A stretch of 64,000 nucleotides of DNA from Ziziphus jujuba (Eukaryota; Streptophyta; Magnoliopsida; Rosales; Rhamnaceae), in the NCBI RefSeq assembly GCF_031755915.1, contig NC_083388.1, positions 18,998,001 to 19,062,000 of the forward strand, written 5' to 3'. Below are positions 1-13,995 of the stretch, piece after piece (position 1 is the first letter of the stretch; every line of letters begins with the position of its first letter). Both the position numbers and the translations under genes were made by a program. The notes beneath the pieces were generated by a model that saw only the letters and a program-made list of their open reading frames with translations, ran no database searches and was not told the DNA's origin.

Positions 1-2
1 GT

Positions 3-3000
3 ACATTTGAGAATTACCTTACTTGGGGTCTTGACTTGCATCTTTATCAGCTTGAGATTTATTCATTTCGGTGGCAAAAGGGACCTCGGCTTGAAATGTA
101 CTTGAAGCTCTTTCCTGTATTTGGAGTGAATGTAGTTAACAACCAGACAACTCATACCTTCAATGACAGTGAGGTTCAGAGAATCAGGAACAAATATACA
201 TCATGGAAAATTCCTGACAGTGAACTATTTGGACCCTATGAACTGCTCAACTTTACTCTGCTGGGCCCTTATCAGCACAGTTTGTCTCAAAAACCTTATT
301 TAAAATGTTTTTCCAGATTCATATATTTTTTATTATATCAAATCAGAGTTGAGCATAATTAAAGTTCTGAAACTTGTCTCTAATAACATAAATATATGGG
401 GATATGCAAGTCTTCTTTGCATGCTTAGTAATGAAGGTCACTCGATCTTTGTTATGTGCATGGTTCTCATGTAAATGTTAGTAAGATCTATGTGGTTTCT
501 TTTTGGGAAAGAGACCTTGAAGCTCGAATTATCTATAAAATGATCCCATGCTTAGATGAGTTTATTTGTCACACATTACTGATTATGAACTTTTTAACAT
601 TGCAGTATTTCCCACTTCTACAAAATCTGGTATAAGCACAGGTGCACTAGCTGGCTTCATACTTGGTGGTATTGCTGTTGCAGTTACACTATCTGCAATT
701 GTTTCTCTTCTTATATTGAGAAGGCGCACAAGAGATTATCGTGCAATTTCTCGAAAACGCCGCAGTGAGTATCTAACTATTATGATAGGATGTCTGCATA
801 AATCCATCATCATTTCCCCCTTCTTGTTTCCCTAGCTACTGGTCCAAATTTCAGTACGATGTTCTTGTTTATTACAATATCAGTCTGCTTTAAAAGCTAC
901 ATCAGACTACTTGTTTATCCTGTTCTAGTGGAAACAAATATTGATAATTTTAATATTTGTTTTGACGGCTGTATTGAATTGAAATGGGCATAATTGGTTC
1001 AAGTAATTTCAATGTTAATGTTGGACCTCTATTTTTGTGCAGTTTCGAAGGCCTCCATAAAAATTGATGGTGTGAAGGATTTCACTTATGGAGAAATGGC
1101 CTTGGCTACAAATGACTTTGACAGCTCTGCTCAAGTTGGTCAAGGAGGTTATGGAAAGGTTTACAGAGGCATTCTGACGGATGGCACAGTGGTGGCCATA
1201 AAGCGTGCACAAGAGAATTCATTACAGGGTGAGAGGGAATTCTTAACAGAAATACAGTTATTATCACGATTACATCACAGGAATCTTGTGTCCTTGCTTG
1301 GATATTGTGATGAAGAGGGTGAACAGGTACTTGTCACTTTTAAATTTATCTTCTTCTAAGTTCTAAGCTCCTCTGAGAAGAAAATCTTTGGCATATTATA
1401 TCTATCAATCCAGTATGTTGTTTTTCCAATAATAAGGCCCATGAGGAAATGCTTTAAGAGAGGAAATAAATTGTACATATGGCTCTATTAATGTCAAAGT
1501 GCAACAATAGTTAAGCATGTTCTATTGTGAACTTCAACAAATACAATTCCTGATATACTTTCTTTATGAGCTCAACTGCCTCCCTAAAATTAATTTGGCA
1601 ATTTCTTTTCTACTTCATTCAATAGCAGCCAATTTGGGAAAGCTTCATATGTTTACTTTTGTGCCTGCAGATGTTGGTCTATGAATTTATGTCCAATGGC
1701 ACTCTAAGGGATCACCTAACTGGTAGGCCCCTTATTTTATTTTAGCATATAATTTTTATCATTCTTGCTCCAGTTCTTAAATGATCTGACTTGGTGCTTT
1801 TTAAAATGTCATTTGCTGTATATTAGAACGTGCTAGGACCTAGGATATTCTGCATGTTTAGTGCCCTTGGAGAATTGTATATTTGACATGGTTCGAACTC
1901 ATAGATAATAAGTTGGCCTTTTCTAAAAATTTCTCCACCACCTATATATCTGCGCAATAGAGAGAATTTTAGCTCATACCCACATGCTTAACTTGTAGGA
2001 AACTGGGTTTCTTGACAAATGAAAAACTAAAGATAGTATTTTATAAACATGGGATTTTGAATTTGCATGACATTTGAATAATCTCTCATGATAGTTGATA
2101 TCTGGTATTGCAGTTAAGGCTAAAGAACCTCTGAGTTTCGCTATGAGATTGAGAATTGCCCTGGCATCAGCCAAGGGAATCCTTTACCTACATACAGAAG
2201 CCAATCCTCCAATATTCCATCGAGATATCAAGGCAAGCAACATATTATTGGACTCTAGGTTCATTGCAAAGGTTGCTGATTTTGGGCTGTCACGACTTGC
2301 TCCTGTTCCAGATATTGAAGGAACCGTGCCTGCCCATGTATCCACAGTAGTGAAGGGAACTCCGGTATGACTTTTGCAATTGTAAAAAAATATTGATATA
2401 TTTCTTTTGAAACTGTGAACGTATATAAAAGTCTGTATTCTAAAATTTGTTTTATCGACAAAGGAAATGATACTTGGTGAAATTAACTCATTATTTTTCA
2501 CCCCAAAAAAAAAAAAAAAAAAAACTTATATTCTTTTCAGAGGTTCACAGGCAGTGGCTGATGTTATATTATGTGTTAACTTTCCAGGGTTACCTTGATC
2601 CCGAGTACTTCTTAACTCATAAACTGACAGACAAGAGCGATGTTTACAGTCTTGGTGTTGTGTTTCTTGAGCTCTTAACTGGGATGCAGCCAATCTCACA
2701 TGGGAAAAACATTGTCAGAGAGGTAAAAAAGTGAATTAGAGTAAGGTGGTATGTTATTCGGATTTATGGGCAGGTTCTGAAAATTGGAATTTTGTAATTA
2801 TGGTCTTGTGGAAGATATGAATAGCACATTCCTTGTCTCTGAGTTATATGTCTATTTCCATCTACATCTAGGACTCGCTACTCCAAAAACAGTGATGATT
2901 TGCTCCTTATTTTTGTTATCATTTGCTTTATGCACTAACATTCAGTAATGCATATACAAACTGTCCTTTTGACATAATATATATGGCACATCTGAGAATG

Positions 3001-3413
3001 TTATTCATGCTATTTTCATATTCCTCTTATTATATTCGAACCAATTTATTTCTTTTTTCCCACTTCAGGTCAATAATGCATTTCAAGGTGGCATGATCTT
3101 CTCGGTTATTGATAACAGAATGGGATCTTATCCTTCTGACTGTGTGGAAAAGTTCTTGACTTTGGCCCTCAAGTGTTGCCAAGAAGAGACAGATGCAAGA
3201 CCTTCAATGGCAGATGTAGTTAGAGAACTTGAAAGTTTTTGGGCTAAGATGCCTGAGGCTGAGACTAAATCAGTGGATTCTGTGATGAGTGACAGTGGAA
3301 AACTAGCAACTCCACCATTTTCATCCTCTGAAATGAAGCATCCTTACATTTCTTCTGATGTCTCTGGCAGTAACCTTGATAGTGAAATTATTCCTACCAT
3401 AGTCCCTAGATAA
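3..3413 (+). CDS. LRR receptor-like serine/threonine kinase, 3' part (5' end outside window)
   Basis: Membrane receptor kinase, cut at its 5' end by the window. Proposed exons are 3-279, 606-764, 1043-1326, 1671-1722, 2114-2364, 2588-2722 and 3069-3413, which keep one frame for 500 residues and end in TAA. The first exon encodes the extracellular part after the LRRs ([43 protein letters not shown]). Exon 2 holds the membrane helix ([24 protein letters not shown]). The kinase follows: glycine loop [14 protein letters not shown]-binding lysine in VAIKRA, catalytic loop [19 protein letters not shown], and [21 protein letters not shown]. All key catalytic residues are present, so the kinase should be active. 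The C-terminal tail is serine-rich and ends IVPR. The post-LRR region and tail match what I recall of the LRR-VIII-1 clade (At1g06840/At5g01950 type); ligand unknown. Family call is firm, the subclade is from memory. Confidence 0.93.
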
Positions 3414-4720
3414 ACAGACATATATCTGATTCTGAGTTCACTTTTTCACTCTGGAAGTCTCTAAAATCTTGTTTGAATTTTTGGTATCTGATATTTGTAT
3501 AGCATCTAATTAGAAGTGATTTGAAATAGAGAAAACAAGAAGGTAGTGCAGTACATTATTCGATTTGTTTATTTGATTTACAATTAAGGAAAGTGCTAGG
3601 GGTGCAATTTGTTATTTGGTTACTTTGGGAGTAAATCTTGTCAATAATATGTATTTTAGGGAACTGTTTGGTCTGGTTGAATGTAGTGGACAACATGCAA
3701 TACTATAACCAAGACCACCAAAAAATAAAAAATAAAAAAGAAAATAAAGATAAAAAATTCAGATGGCATATTTGGAAAACTCGAATTTTTTTTCTCTTTT
3801 TTTTTTTAGAGTAATTTATAAAATGAAAATTGACAACTTAATGGTTTTCCATTATATTATATACTTTGCTACGACTCTATGAGAATATCTTTTTAGTATG
3901 TGAAACAGCTGCAACCGAACTGAAAATTAAAAATGTTTTCTAAGTCGTGTTTGGCACAGCACATGGCTTTGCTAGTAAATCAAACGTTGACAAATTGTTG
4001 TAAAAAAACAACAACAACATCCTGGCAATTTAATTAGAGTGCTTCTCCTGGATCATCAGGGTCAAATAGTTATGGCGTATCTTATTTATAATGTCAAGAT
4101 TAAGAATGCTAATATTAAATGAAAATGGAACAAATTATAAGGATGTTAGTAACTCACTGCATGACCTGTTGATGATAAGTTTTGTAATGTTTTATCAAAC
4201 ACATAATTTCCTCAAATTTTATATATGTATATATATATATATATATATAAATTTTTAAGTGAAACTTTAAGAAAAGGTTAATAATTAATAGAAAAACAAG
4301 TTATAGTGATAAATTAATTAACACCTAAAAACAGATTATAAGAACGGATATTTTAATATTCACTCACAAGTCACAAATCAATACAATTGTCTCAATTTTT
4401 AGCCTATACGTTTCACTCTATGCCATCGATTTATATATAAGTCAGCAAATTTTTTTTTTTTGTTAAATGTTAAAAATTCTGTCCACAAAATTTTTATTTT
4501 TTAATTAATAATATTATCTTTGATGAACCATAAAATATTAATTCTGAAAGCAACTCCAACTTCATATATATTGAATAACTACCAAAAAACTTCAGATATA
4601 TTGAATGAAAATTTATTTAATATGTAAAAAACTGAAAATTTATTTAAAATAAAAATTCATTTTACGGGCTTTTACTTTTTAGGTCGACTAGAGACGGGTC
4701 CAAGAAGATTACTTGAAATA
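3414..4720. other. Intergenic region between receptor kinase and RPL10
   Basis: No coding frame that resembles a gene. It begins with the receptor-kinase 3' UTR and is AT-rich, with an A-rich stretch near 3720-3760 and an (AT)n microsatellite at about 4206-4249. The last part runs into the RPL10 promoter. Confidence 0.7.
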
Positions 4721-4724
4721 AATT

Positions 4725-4867
4725 TGGGCTAAATCCGATGGACTTTGATTGGCTAGCCCATTAGATGACGTAAGCCCACACGTACAACCGCGTAAAACGT
4801 GTTAGGGTTTCTTAGAATTAGCTGCCGCCTACAGCATTCGCACCCTATAAATAGCGCGTTAGGGCTT
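4725..4867 (+). promoter_or_regulatory. RPL10 promoter: site II elements, telo-box and TATA box
   Basis: Three site II-type motifs (TGGGCT at 4725-4730, and AGCCCA at 4755-4760 and 4773-4778) precede a telo-box TTAGGGTTT at 4802-4810 and a TATA box TATAAATA at 4846-4853. A second telo-like TTAGGGCTT lies at 4859-4867. A TGACGT core sits at about 4766. Site II plus telo-box is the known arrangement in plant ribosomal-protein and other growth-linked promoters, where TCP-type factors bind site II. Distance from the TATA box to the ATG at 4903 is about 50 bases, so the 5' UTR must be short. Confidence 0.85.
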
Positions 4868-4902
4868 CGCTTGTCGTCGTTGATAGAGAAGAAAGATCCG
4901 CC

Positions 4903-6523
<1,621 letters not shown>

Positions 6524-7241
6524 AATATTTGTTTCTAGAAATGAGTTTCTTGTTTCTAAATCTGAGATTTGACTGCTGTTATACTGTATTTGAAGTTGTC
6601 TAAGTTTGTGTTTGGTATCAGATCGGATTTAGTTTGCCTTTTGAGGATTTCGTACTTGTGCAATTTCTTAATATTGGCATAGATTACCAATTTGCAATGA
6701 TATTTTTGTGGATTTATTTCGTTTAAGATTTTAAAGTTACAGTGCAAACATCTCTCTCATTCCATTCTTAATTTTCTTTTACTATGGACAAATAGTAAAC
6801 CATAGACTATTGTTAGCTTACTCTGTAATTTGTAACATAGAATTTTATGGTCCTCAACCCGATGCATTCTCGAAGACCAGCCAGCAATGATGTGGCTCTT
6901 GTGATCATTTAATCTTTTTATGTATGCCGTGAGCTGTATTTTGACATTTTATTCTCGTTAATGTTTTGTCTCCTCGCCTGCATTCAATGTGGATGCGAAT
7001 ATGGTAAATTTACTGAAAAAGTTTTTCTCCAAGGAACGATGGAGAATAATGTCCAAAATTTTTTTTTTGGTTAAAGAATAATGACCAAAATTGTAAAAAA
7101 GAAATTGAACTTTCACAGAGATAGGTTAAATGTTCAGACATTTTGTAAACTCGCATTACCGAAAACAGAAACTAGGCCCTTTAGATTGACGACAAATCTC
7201 ATAACTATGTTAAAAATGTGAGGATGATATGTAGAGTTCTG
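6524..7241. other. Convergent 3' region between RPL10 and the B3 gene
   Basis: RPL10 (plus strand) and the B3 gene (minus strand) point at each other here. The 718 bases should hold both 3' UTRs and cleavage sites. No other coding or RNA feature was recognised. Confidence 0.6.
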
Positions 7242-9994
7242 TCATGCTCTCTTTCTGAAAGACCTTGAAGCAGGTTTTCTCCTGGGTTTTCGAGTAAGAC
7301 CTTTGTCCCCGTCACCAACAATATTTGATTCATTAACTTCACCTCTACCTTTCTTTTCAAGTTTTTGAGAAGCACACCCATTCTTCTCGGTTGGATTTCG
7401 CTCCTGTTTGATCTCATTACCAATGGGACACTTAGCTGAAAGTTCTGGGAGGCTTTTCGAGTCGTCATTTTTAGATATGCTAGCTTTCGTAGTCTTCTTC
7501 TTTGCCTGATTTGATTGTGAGCGAAGTTTCATGTCCACCTTTGATTTCCTTTTACGTTCAGTGGTATTTTCTTTGTCATGCATCTTTGTGTCACATTCTC
7601 CACCTGAAACCATGGATGCTCTGATTATGTAGACCTGTAAATATAGCACCTTATAATTCAGTAATAAGCCTTTCAGAAAAACTGTGGAGAAATAAATGTA
7701 ACGTTATCAATCTCAACTCATCTAGTCTTAGTTCCATCTTAGTGGGGAGTATTTGATGATAAGACTAATTTTTTTGCAATAATAATGGGTGAAAAAGACA
7801 TAAATTATGCACTCACCAGAGCTAGACATGTATGAATGCCTGATTTAGGATGAAGTATAATATGCAGAGACTTGAACAGAGAAAGTGACGAGTACTGGTA
7901 GCTACATGCATGTACGTTGACATTTGCAAAAAAATGAAGTGTGAGAAGATCCTAAATTGCATTTTGTCTCCACTTCAAGATTCAAAATCTATATTTCTAA
8001 AATGATCTAGCAAGTCAACTTAATGTCTCCAATGTAAACCAATATGCCTGCGAACAATGTATAAACATGAAATTCAAGACATTCAAAAGAAGAAATTCAG
8101 AATGGTTTAAGCTACAAATATACATTCTCAAATCACAGTGGTTGCAATTCACTCTAACCTCTTGAGCTCAAACGTAACATATTTAAATGTTTTTGTGTCA
8201 CTTGGTTAGTGCATCAATGGAGATATGTTCTACTGACCGTTCAATTTCAAAACACTAATGTACAAAAGTAGCTCCCTTTAGGCCATATGGGTTTACTAAA
8301 TACGGATAACCTTAGATGTACCTTAAATCTTGTGGGCTCAATCAACTCAAACACAAGTGCATCACCATCATCCAACTTATGATCCAGTGCAAATGCTCTC
8401 CAACCACCACTAAGCCCAGTTCTTTTGCCAATGTAGATAGCCTCAAATTCTTGACCACTTTCATCCTCCAATGTCATATCCACCACTGATGATGAAAGAT
8501 GCTCCTCACAAAATTTAGTGGGAAGGCCCTTGTATTTAGATAAAAAAGAACTAGATGTATTAGTTAAGTCAGGATACTATATCACATTTTTCATTTACTT
8601 AAAACTAAACATGCACATAATATAAATCTAATAAAGTGAGAGCACACGTCTGAAAAATTTCCTCTGTTGCAACTTACCAACCAGAAGCAACTATAAACAT
8701 GAGACCTAACCATCGATTTTACGAAGCACGGATTTTCAGATTGTAGATTGCTTTGAAGCTCTTCTGCAGCTTTAAGTGCAGCAACTCTTTCTTCATAGGA
8801 AGCTAATTTGACTTCATCCAATGGCCTCACTGCATAGCTGAAAATACGATACCTTTAACACTAACATCTATCATCGAAAAAAAAGTAACATAAACTCCTA
8901 AAAACAATATATCTTCACCTTGTCCAGGATGACGACCTTGACCTTGACCTTTTCCGTAAAGGTGGAAGATCCACATTAGCCTGTTATGCATGCAAAATAG
9001 ATTTTAATTCTTATTCTAGGATACGTGTTCTTTTAGACTAAAAATTGAGGACCAGAAATTAAACGCTTTCATGTTTATTATAAGCTGTCTAATGAATCAT
9101 CCATATAAGTTTTTCCATGTCAAATTCAATTTCATCAAACTTAATTCTTTCCTTATTACATACTGATGAGAGGAAGTTTTGCTTACATCATCACAATATG
9201 ACTGAACAGGGTTGCGCACACGGGAAGAGCGTCTTGGTTCCGATATGCAAGTGCTCTTGGATTTGAATTTTGAAAGCTTTTGCTTCAATTGGTGATGTAA
9301 TTTAAAACAAGAAAAGTAGAAAAGGTTCAGTTGTGGAGAAAATCATAGAGTCAGTTACCTTCCAAACAAATGACGGAAAAGAATTGCAATCCTTTTACCT
9401 GGGAGTTATTCTCAGACTTTGTGAGGTCAGTCAGACTTTTTGAAATCTTTGAAATTCCCAGATCCTTCAAGCAAAAATTAAAACAAATATAGATAAATAA
9501 ATAATGGGAAAAAAGTAGTGTAGTGCTACATTCCTGCATCATAGTAAAAATTTAGATGACATGAGAAAACTTTATTTTCAAATTCCTACTTAGAAAAAGA
9601 CTTCAGACGCTTGATAAATGTTGAGAGATAAAATCCGGGGAGGATTTTCAACCTTAATCAGATCCATACAAGGAATTTCAAGTCCAGACTGCTGAACACC
9701 ACATATCCAAAAGGAGCATTAGGGAAAAATAGGGCACAACTTAGATAATACAGCTTGGTCAAGAACTTTTCCATTCCTAGAACTGAAAAATTCTTTGCAA
9801 AACAATGGCTTATTACTTCCTCTGTCTGATCCATTTGGTATTTTTAGTAAAAATGCAAACTGGTTTTCAGCAAGAAACGATGAAACAAAACCAAGCATGT
9901 GCATATTAATAACAACCTCAAATATCTTTTTATTTTGTTCAAGGCGTTTCTTACGAACTTCTTCATATGTGTTGGCAATGCCATTGACAGTCAT
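7242..9994 (-). CDS. B3 domain-containing DNA-binding protein (At5g42700/At3g19184 type)
   Basis: Putative nuclear transcription factor of the plant-specific B3 superfamily. Exons in transcription order: 9994-9917, 9464-9399, 9282-9187, 8980-8919, 8837-8678, 8528-8322, 7634-7242; phases join cleanly to 353 residues. The N-terminus has TYEEVRKKRLEQNKKIFE, then the basic motif EPRRSSRVRNPVQSY and an SR-rich patch (RKRSRSRSSSW). The B3 domain covers about residues 133-229: NPCFVKSMVRSHVYSCFWL, LPTKFCEEHL, EFEAIYIGKRTGLSGGW, FALDHKLDDGDALVFEL and the closing strand FKVYIIRA. The last exon encodes a 130-residue lysine/serine-rich tail ending RKPRRKPASRSFRKRA, probably a nuclear localisation region. 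The ATG at 9994 is chosen because MTVNGIANTYEEVRKKRL resembles the family start; more ATGs lie upstream in frame but in sequence that looks like 5' UTR. Target genes unknown. Confidence 0.92.
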
Positions 9995-10587
9995 CTTGCT
10001 AATGAAGATCCAGAAACTCAGATAACCAATATTTGCTTGGGGGATCTTCAAAACCCAGTTCTTCAAAAAAAAAAAAAACCAATATAAGTCCAAATAAATA
10101 CATGAAAGAGAATTTGTGTTTGTGTAAGGTTTAGATTAGACAAAGGAAAAAGCTTCAACTAAATAATCGATGAAACCGTGCAAAAGTGAAGCAAAAAGTT
10201 TTGAGCTAAAGATTTGAAATGGGGATTGAGATGGGCTTTGTATGATTGTATAAAATAGCTTCCAAAAAGAAATATTAAAAAGAAGATGGTGTCATTATCA
10301 AACAAACCAAAAGCGAATCTAAAGTATTTTTCTCAATCACATTTTTAAATATAATGACTTAAAAAAAGGTATGTTTAAGAAGGGAAAATTGAAGGTCTTT
10401 TCCTCTCTCAAGTTTATGAGGAAAATCAATGACTAACCTGCAAATGAGTCGCTTTTTTAGTGATTATTGAGATGGGAAGATGGAAAGCTCCCCCGCTTTT
10501 TGGGTCTTCCTGTTGTCTTTTTGGGTTTTCACGGTTTCAGAGTTAATTTCTTCTTTTTCTTACTGGAAAATAAACACTCCAACAGAG

Positions 10588-10591
<4 letters not shown>

Positions 10592-10625
<34 letters not shown>

Positions 10626-10637
10626 TGTGTGTGTGTG
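10592..10637. repeat. Compound (GA)n/(GT)n microsatellite
   Basis: About 31 bases of GA dinucleotide run directly into about 15 bases of GT dinucleotide, upstream of the minus-strand B3 gene, probably in its 5' flank. Confidence 0.95.
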
Positions 10638-11267
10638 ACTAAGACAGCGCGCTCTTTGAAATTTCAAATTAATAATTTATTTGTTGGTGGCATCCAATCG
10701 TCCTTTAAAGCGATGTCGTTTGTTTCAACTATTCTTGAGCTTACTTCTCCACTTCATTAAAGTGTTCTGTTTTATAATGAATCTGAAATTCCGAATCTCA
10801 CCCATAAAAATCTGGGTTGAATGTGATGGGAATTGCCAAACACACCCTAAGAAGCCTTTTTCCTGAATTCTAATGTAATAAGCTTTATATATATATATAT
10901 ATATATGTAGGATGATTTTATGATCAAGATCGTCCGGATAGAATTACGTGCAAATTAAGAGTAAAACCGATGCAAAATCAATATTTTTTAGAAAACCTGA
11001 TGCTTTTTTTTTTTCGTAAAGTGTCTGCTTTTATCTTGAGAGAAAAGATCACATTTTTTTCTTGTGTATATATATATAATATTATCTATAATTTGCAAAC
11101 ATATAAATATAAATTATAGAGTTCCATGTAATTAATCACACTAAACTATTATATGAATGATCGAGATAAAAATTTTTTAGATTTCCAATCCCACTTTATA
11201 GTTTATACGTAATTAATTATTTAAAAAATATCAAAATCTATTAGAGCTTTTCATATTTTTTGATGGA

Positions 11268-11467
11268 GAGGTTCTTCTAACAAGGCAAATTCAAAACATA
11301 CTTGTATTTAAAACTTATATGATCTCATAATGAAAATATAGGTTTCCAAAGAGAAAAGAAATTATAAAGGTTTTTTTTAATAAGGTAAATTTAGAACACA
11401 TTTGTATTCAGAATTTATCTGATCTCATAATGAAATTATAGATTTTTAAAAAGAAAATAAATTAAAA
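11268..11467. repeat. Degenerate 100-bp direct repeat
   Basis: Two neighbouring copies share blocks at exactly 100-base spacing: TTGTATT at 11302 and 11402, and GATCTCATAATGAAA at 11321 and 11421. Flanking blocks are related (CAAGGCAAATTCAAAACA versus TAAGGTAAATTTAGAACA). No coding potential was seen; it looks like an old local duplication. Confidence 0.75.
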
Positions 11468-12244
11468 AAACATATATATGAAAGACATTTACTATATTAA
11501 GAAAATATTTTCTTCTGAGTCTTGAATTTACACAGAAAACCTTCTTTCTTTTATAAACAAAGGAATACGATACAAATAAAGCATTTACAGTACATTAAGA
11601 TAAGGAGGATTTTCTTTTTGCATAACAAACTAAATAAAGCACACTTAAATAATGCATTCTTTTACGGCCGACACAAAAACTATTCTGCGAAGGAGACATA
11701 TTGAGATATTTATGTTCATAATCATCTGTCTTCTCATAATATGAAATTATTATTATCTTTTATCATTTGGATTAATGTGAACATTATTTTTATGATTGGC
11801 AAAAGAAAAAAAGTTTTTTTTATTTTGAGGGTGTTAATAAATGGAGTGCATGCCTTCAGCCATCCGAAAAGTACACAAAATGATAATTTTTTTTGTCTTT
11901 AGATTGAGAGGACCAAAGATTGGTCATCGGGAATTCGGAGGAATATCCAATACGTACCCTTGACACCACACTCAATCAAACATTTTATTATGTTATTTTA
12001 TTTTTCATAAGAATCAATCACCAAAATCTTTGTAATACCCAAAGACAAAAAAATGTTCAAACAGCTGGTGAATTTAATAACTGACTGCAAAAGCAGAGGG
12101 CTCATAGTTAAAATTGAATGAGAAAGTTTTGCAATTGTAGACTTTGTAGTTGATATCTATTGTAAACATTCAACTTATTTGCAGGTGAAACAAATAAATA
12201 AATAAAGAATTCTTCTAGCACATATGAGCGCTCTTGACGATAAA

Positions 12245-13644
12245 TCAATACCTATGAGCCAACTTCTCCTTTTCTTGGTACCTCCGGACATACCTGCATG
12301 CATTTAACAGCACAAAAGGTTAATTTTTTCAACAATCAATTCTTTATTTATTTATTTATTTATATTTTTTTTTCCTTTCTTCTTTGCTAAGAAAATTTTA
12401 AACAATCAGTGGCTGATAAACAGTCAGTCAACTCACACATTACACACAGCAGAGACATTATAGTTGTTAAAAAATGTAAAAACAGAAGGAAACATGAGTT
12501 TTGCTCTGTAACACATACATACATAAATACTTTCCTGAGCTGATACAATTCAAAAACAAAAACATGTTTTTTTTGCTAATAATTCATAACAAAAACATTT
12601 TGGCTTTAAAATGTCAAGACATATTTTAAATACTAATACCTGCTACAATAATATAACATAGTCCTTTTAATTTATTCTTCAATCCCTCTCTTTTCCCTCT
12701 TTCCCACTCAGTCTACTTATCAACTAAACCCCTAAAAATACCACAAAAACAAAAAAACAGAAATTATTTAGGCGCCATGTTTTTTATTTTTTGCTTTCAC
12801 AATATTATTTTTAAAATATAGAACAAAAACAGTTTCTATTATTTTATGAAAATAATAAATATTTGACCGATCGTGTGTAAAAATAATTTTTAAAAAACAA
12901 AATCATACTTTTAGAAATGGTACATACAATTTCAAATTATAAAGGATAAATTATCATTTTTACTCTGATCTTTCAACATTCAAATACTAAATACAGTGAA
13001 CCAAAATATTTTTAATTTTATTGAAAATTATAAACAACACATTTTTATTATTTTCTATTTTCTATTTATTTTTTAAAAATAATTTTAAAAAATTAAAGAC
13101 CAAATAATATATTTTTATTTTAAAAATAATTTTTTATTTAAAAAATTAAAAAACAGTTTTTAAAACATATAGCCAAATATATTTATCTAATCCTTCAAAT
13201 TCCCATTCAACAAAGGGAGTTTTTTTTTTTTTTTTTTTTTTTTGGTGATCCTCAGAACAAGCATATTGTGAGTAAAGATTGTTTAACATTCGTAATTAGA
13301 GATGACCATCCTCAAAATAACATAAAATTACAGACAAACATCAAACGGAGGAAATGCAACAAGGAAATGAAATTGAAGAGATAAAAAATGTAAAGAAATG
13401 CAAAAAATGGAATCGAACAGCAAAACAGAGAGATAGAAAGAGAAGAAAAGGAATGGTGTATAGTATGTATGTACGTGTAGGTGCCAAGGAGAGGACCGAG
13501 AAAAAGGAAGGTGCTGATCCAGTTATCGAAGACCTTGTGGTGGATTTTGGAAGGAAGATCGTTCCATAGCCCCGGCATTATCTTCTGCTGGAAAGGTGAA
13601 AGTGCGTACACCACCGCCTTCATTCTCACTGGCTGTTTCCCCAT
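12245..13644 (-). CDS. QCR8: Cytochrome b-c1 complex (complex III) subunit 8, UQCRQ-like
   Basis: Small single-helix subunit of mitochondrial ubiquinol-cytochrome c reductase in the inner membrane. Two exons, 13644-13475 and 12293-12245, are joined in phase across a 1.18-kb intron to give exactly 72 residues, the usual plant length. The protein begins MGKQPVRMKAVVYALSPFQQ, followed by KIMPGLWNDLPSKIHHKV, then the hydrophobic helix NWISTFLFLGPLLGTY and the tail RRYQEKEKLAHRY. The second exon has only 15 full codons, so an ORF search alone would miss it; it is supported by a strong acceptor (GCATGCAG) and by the conserved tail. The ATG at 13644 matches the family start; the longer upstream frame in the same phase is 5' UTR and promoter. 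The TYT-YVRRY segment just after the helix differs slightly from the Arabidopsis form as I remember it. Confidence 0.95.
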
Positions 13645-13756
13645 CTTCTTCTTCTTCTTCTTCTTCTTCTTCTGCGATGCGATGATTGATGTTTCGTATT
13701 CTTCTGATCGCTTCAACACGCCTACTGTTCTCTCCGTCTCCGACTCTGATGGACCT

Positions 13757-13872
13757 CTTTTATATAATACCACCCGGATGGACCGACGGACGGATCTCAA
13801 ATTGCCCGACCCATATTTCAAGCCCTTTAAAAATGTGGTAGTGGAAAAGCCTTTTGGGTATTTATTTGGGCC
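13757..13872 (-). promoter_or_regulatory. QCR8 promoter: TATA box and site II element
   Basis: On the minus strand a TATA box, TATATAAAAG (13766-13757), lies about 113 bases before the ATG. A site II-type motif is further upstream (TGGGCC on the plus strand, 13867-13872). Site II elements are known in promoters of nuclear genes for plant respiratory-chain subunits, which fits QCR8. Assignment is from position and motif only. Confidence 0.7.
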
Positions 13873-13946
13873 TACTTCTGTTTTGTCATGAATGCTTCTT
13901 TTAAATTTACGCCCCAAAAAAAAAAAACAAAAAAAACAAAAAAAAA

Positions 13947-13995
13947 GAAAAAAAGAAAAAAAGAAAAAAAGAAAAAAAGAAAAAAAGAAAAAAAG
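13947..13995. repeat. (GAAAAAAA)n octamer microsatellite
   Basis: G residues recur every eight bases from 13947 to 13995 (seven positions) in an otherwise pure A stretch. The lysine-rich frame read through it is an artefact of this repeat. Confidence 0.9.

Larger units (their letters stand above)
9995..12244. other. Upstream region of the B3 gene and spacer to QCR8
   Basis: Contains the B3 gene 5' UTR and promoter (roughly to 10.6 kb), a (GA)n/(GT)n compound microsatellite, (AT)n tracts near 10888 and 11063, and a degenerate 100-bp direct repeat at 11268-11467. The frames at 10467-10760 and 11522-11704 are low-complexity or AT-rich and resemble no protein family I know. Confidence 0.6.

Noticed and set aside
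1880..1905. GGTTCGAACTC resembling a tRNA B box
   Set aside because: No acceptor-stem pairing or A box at the right distance, and it lies inside an intron of the receptor kinase.
10467..10760. 97-codon plus-strand frame
   Set aside because: Its middle is the GA/GT microsatellite and it overlaps the upstream region of the B3 gene; no family resemblance.
12770..13190. AT-rich segment with loosely inverted ends, considered as a MITE
   Set aside because: Similarity between ends is no more than expected for A/T runs and no target duplication was found.
13312..13917. A 201-codon minus-strand frame that includes QCR8 exon 1
   Set aside because: Only the part from the ATG at 13644 to the donor at 13475 is QCR8. 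The rest is promoter/5' UTR on one side and intron on the other, with a poly-lysine run from a CTT repeat.
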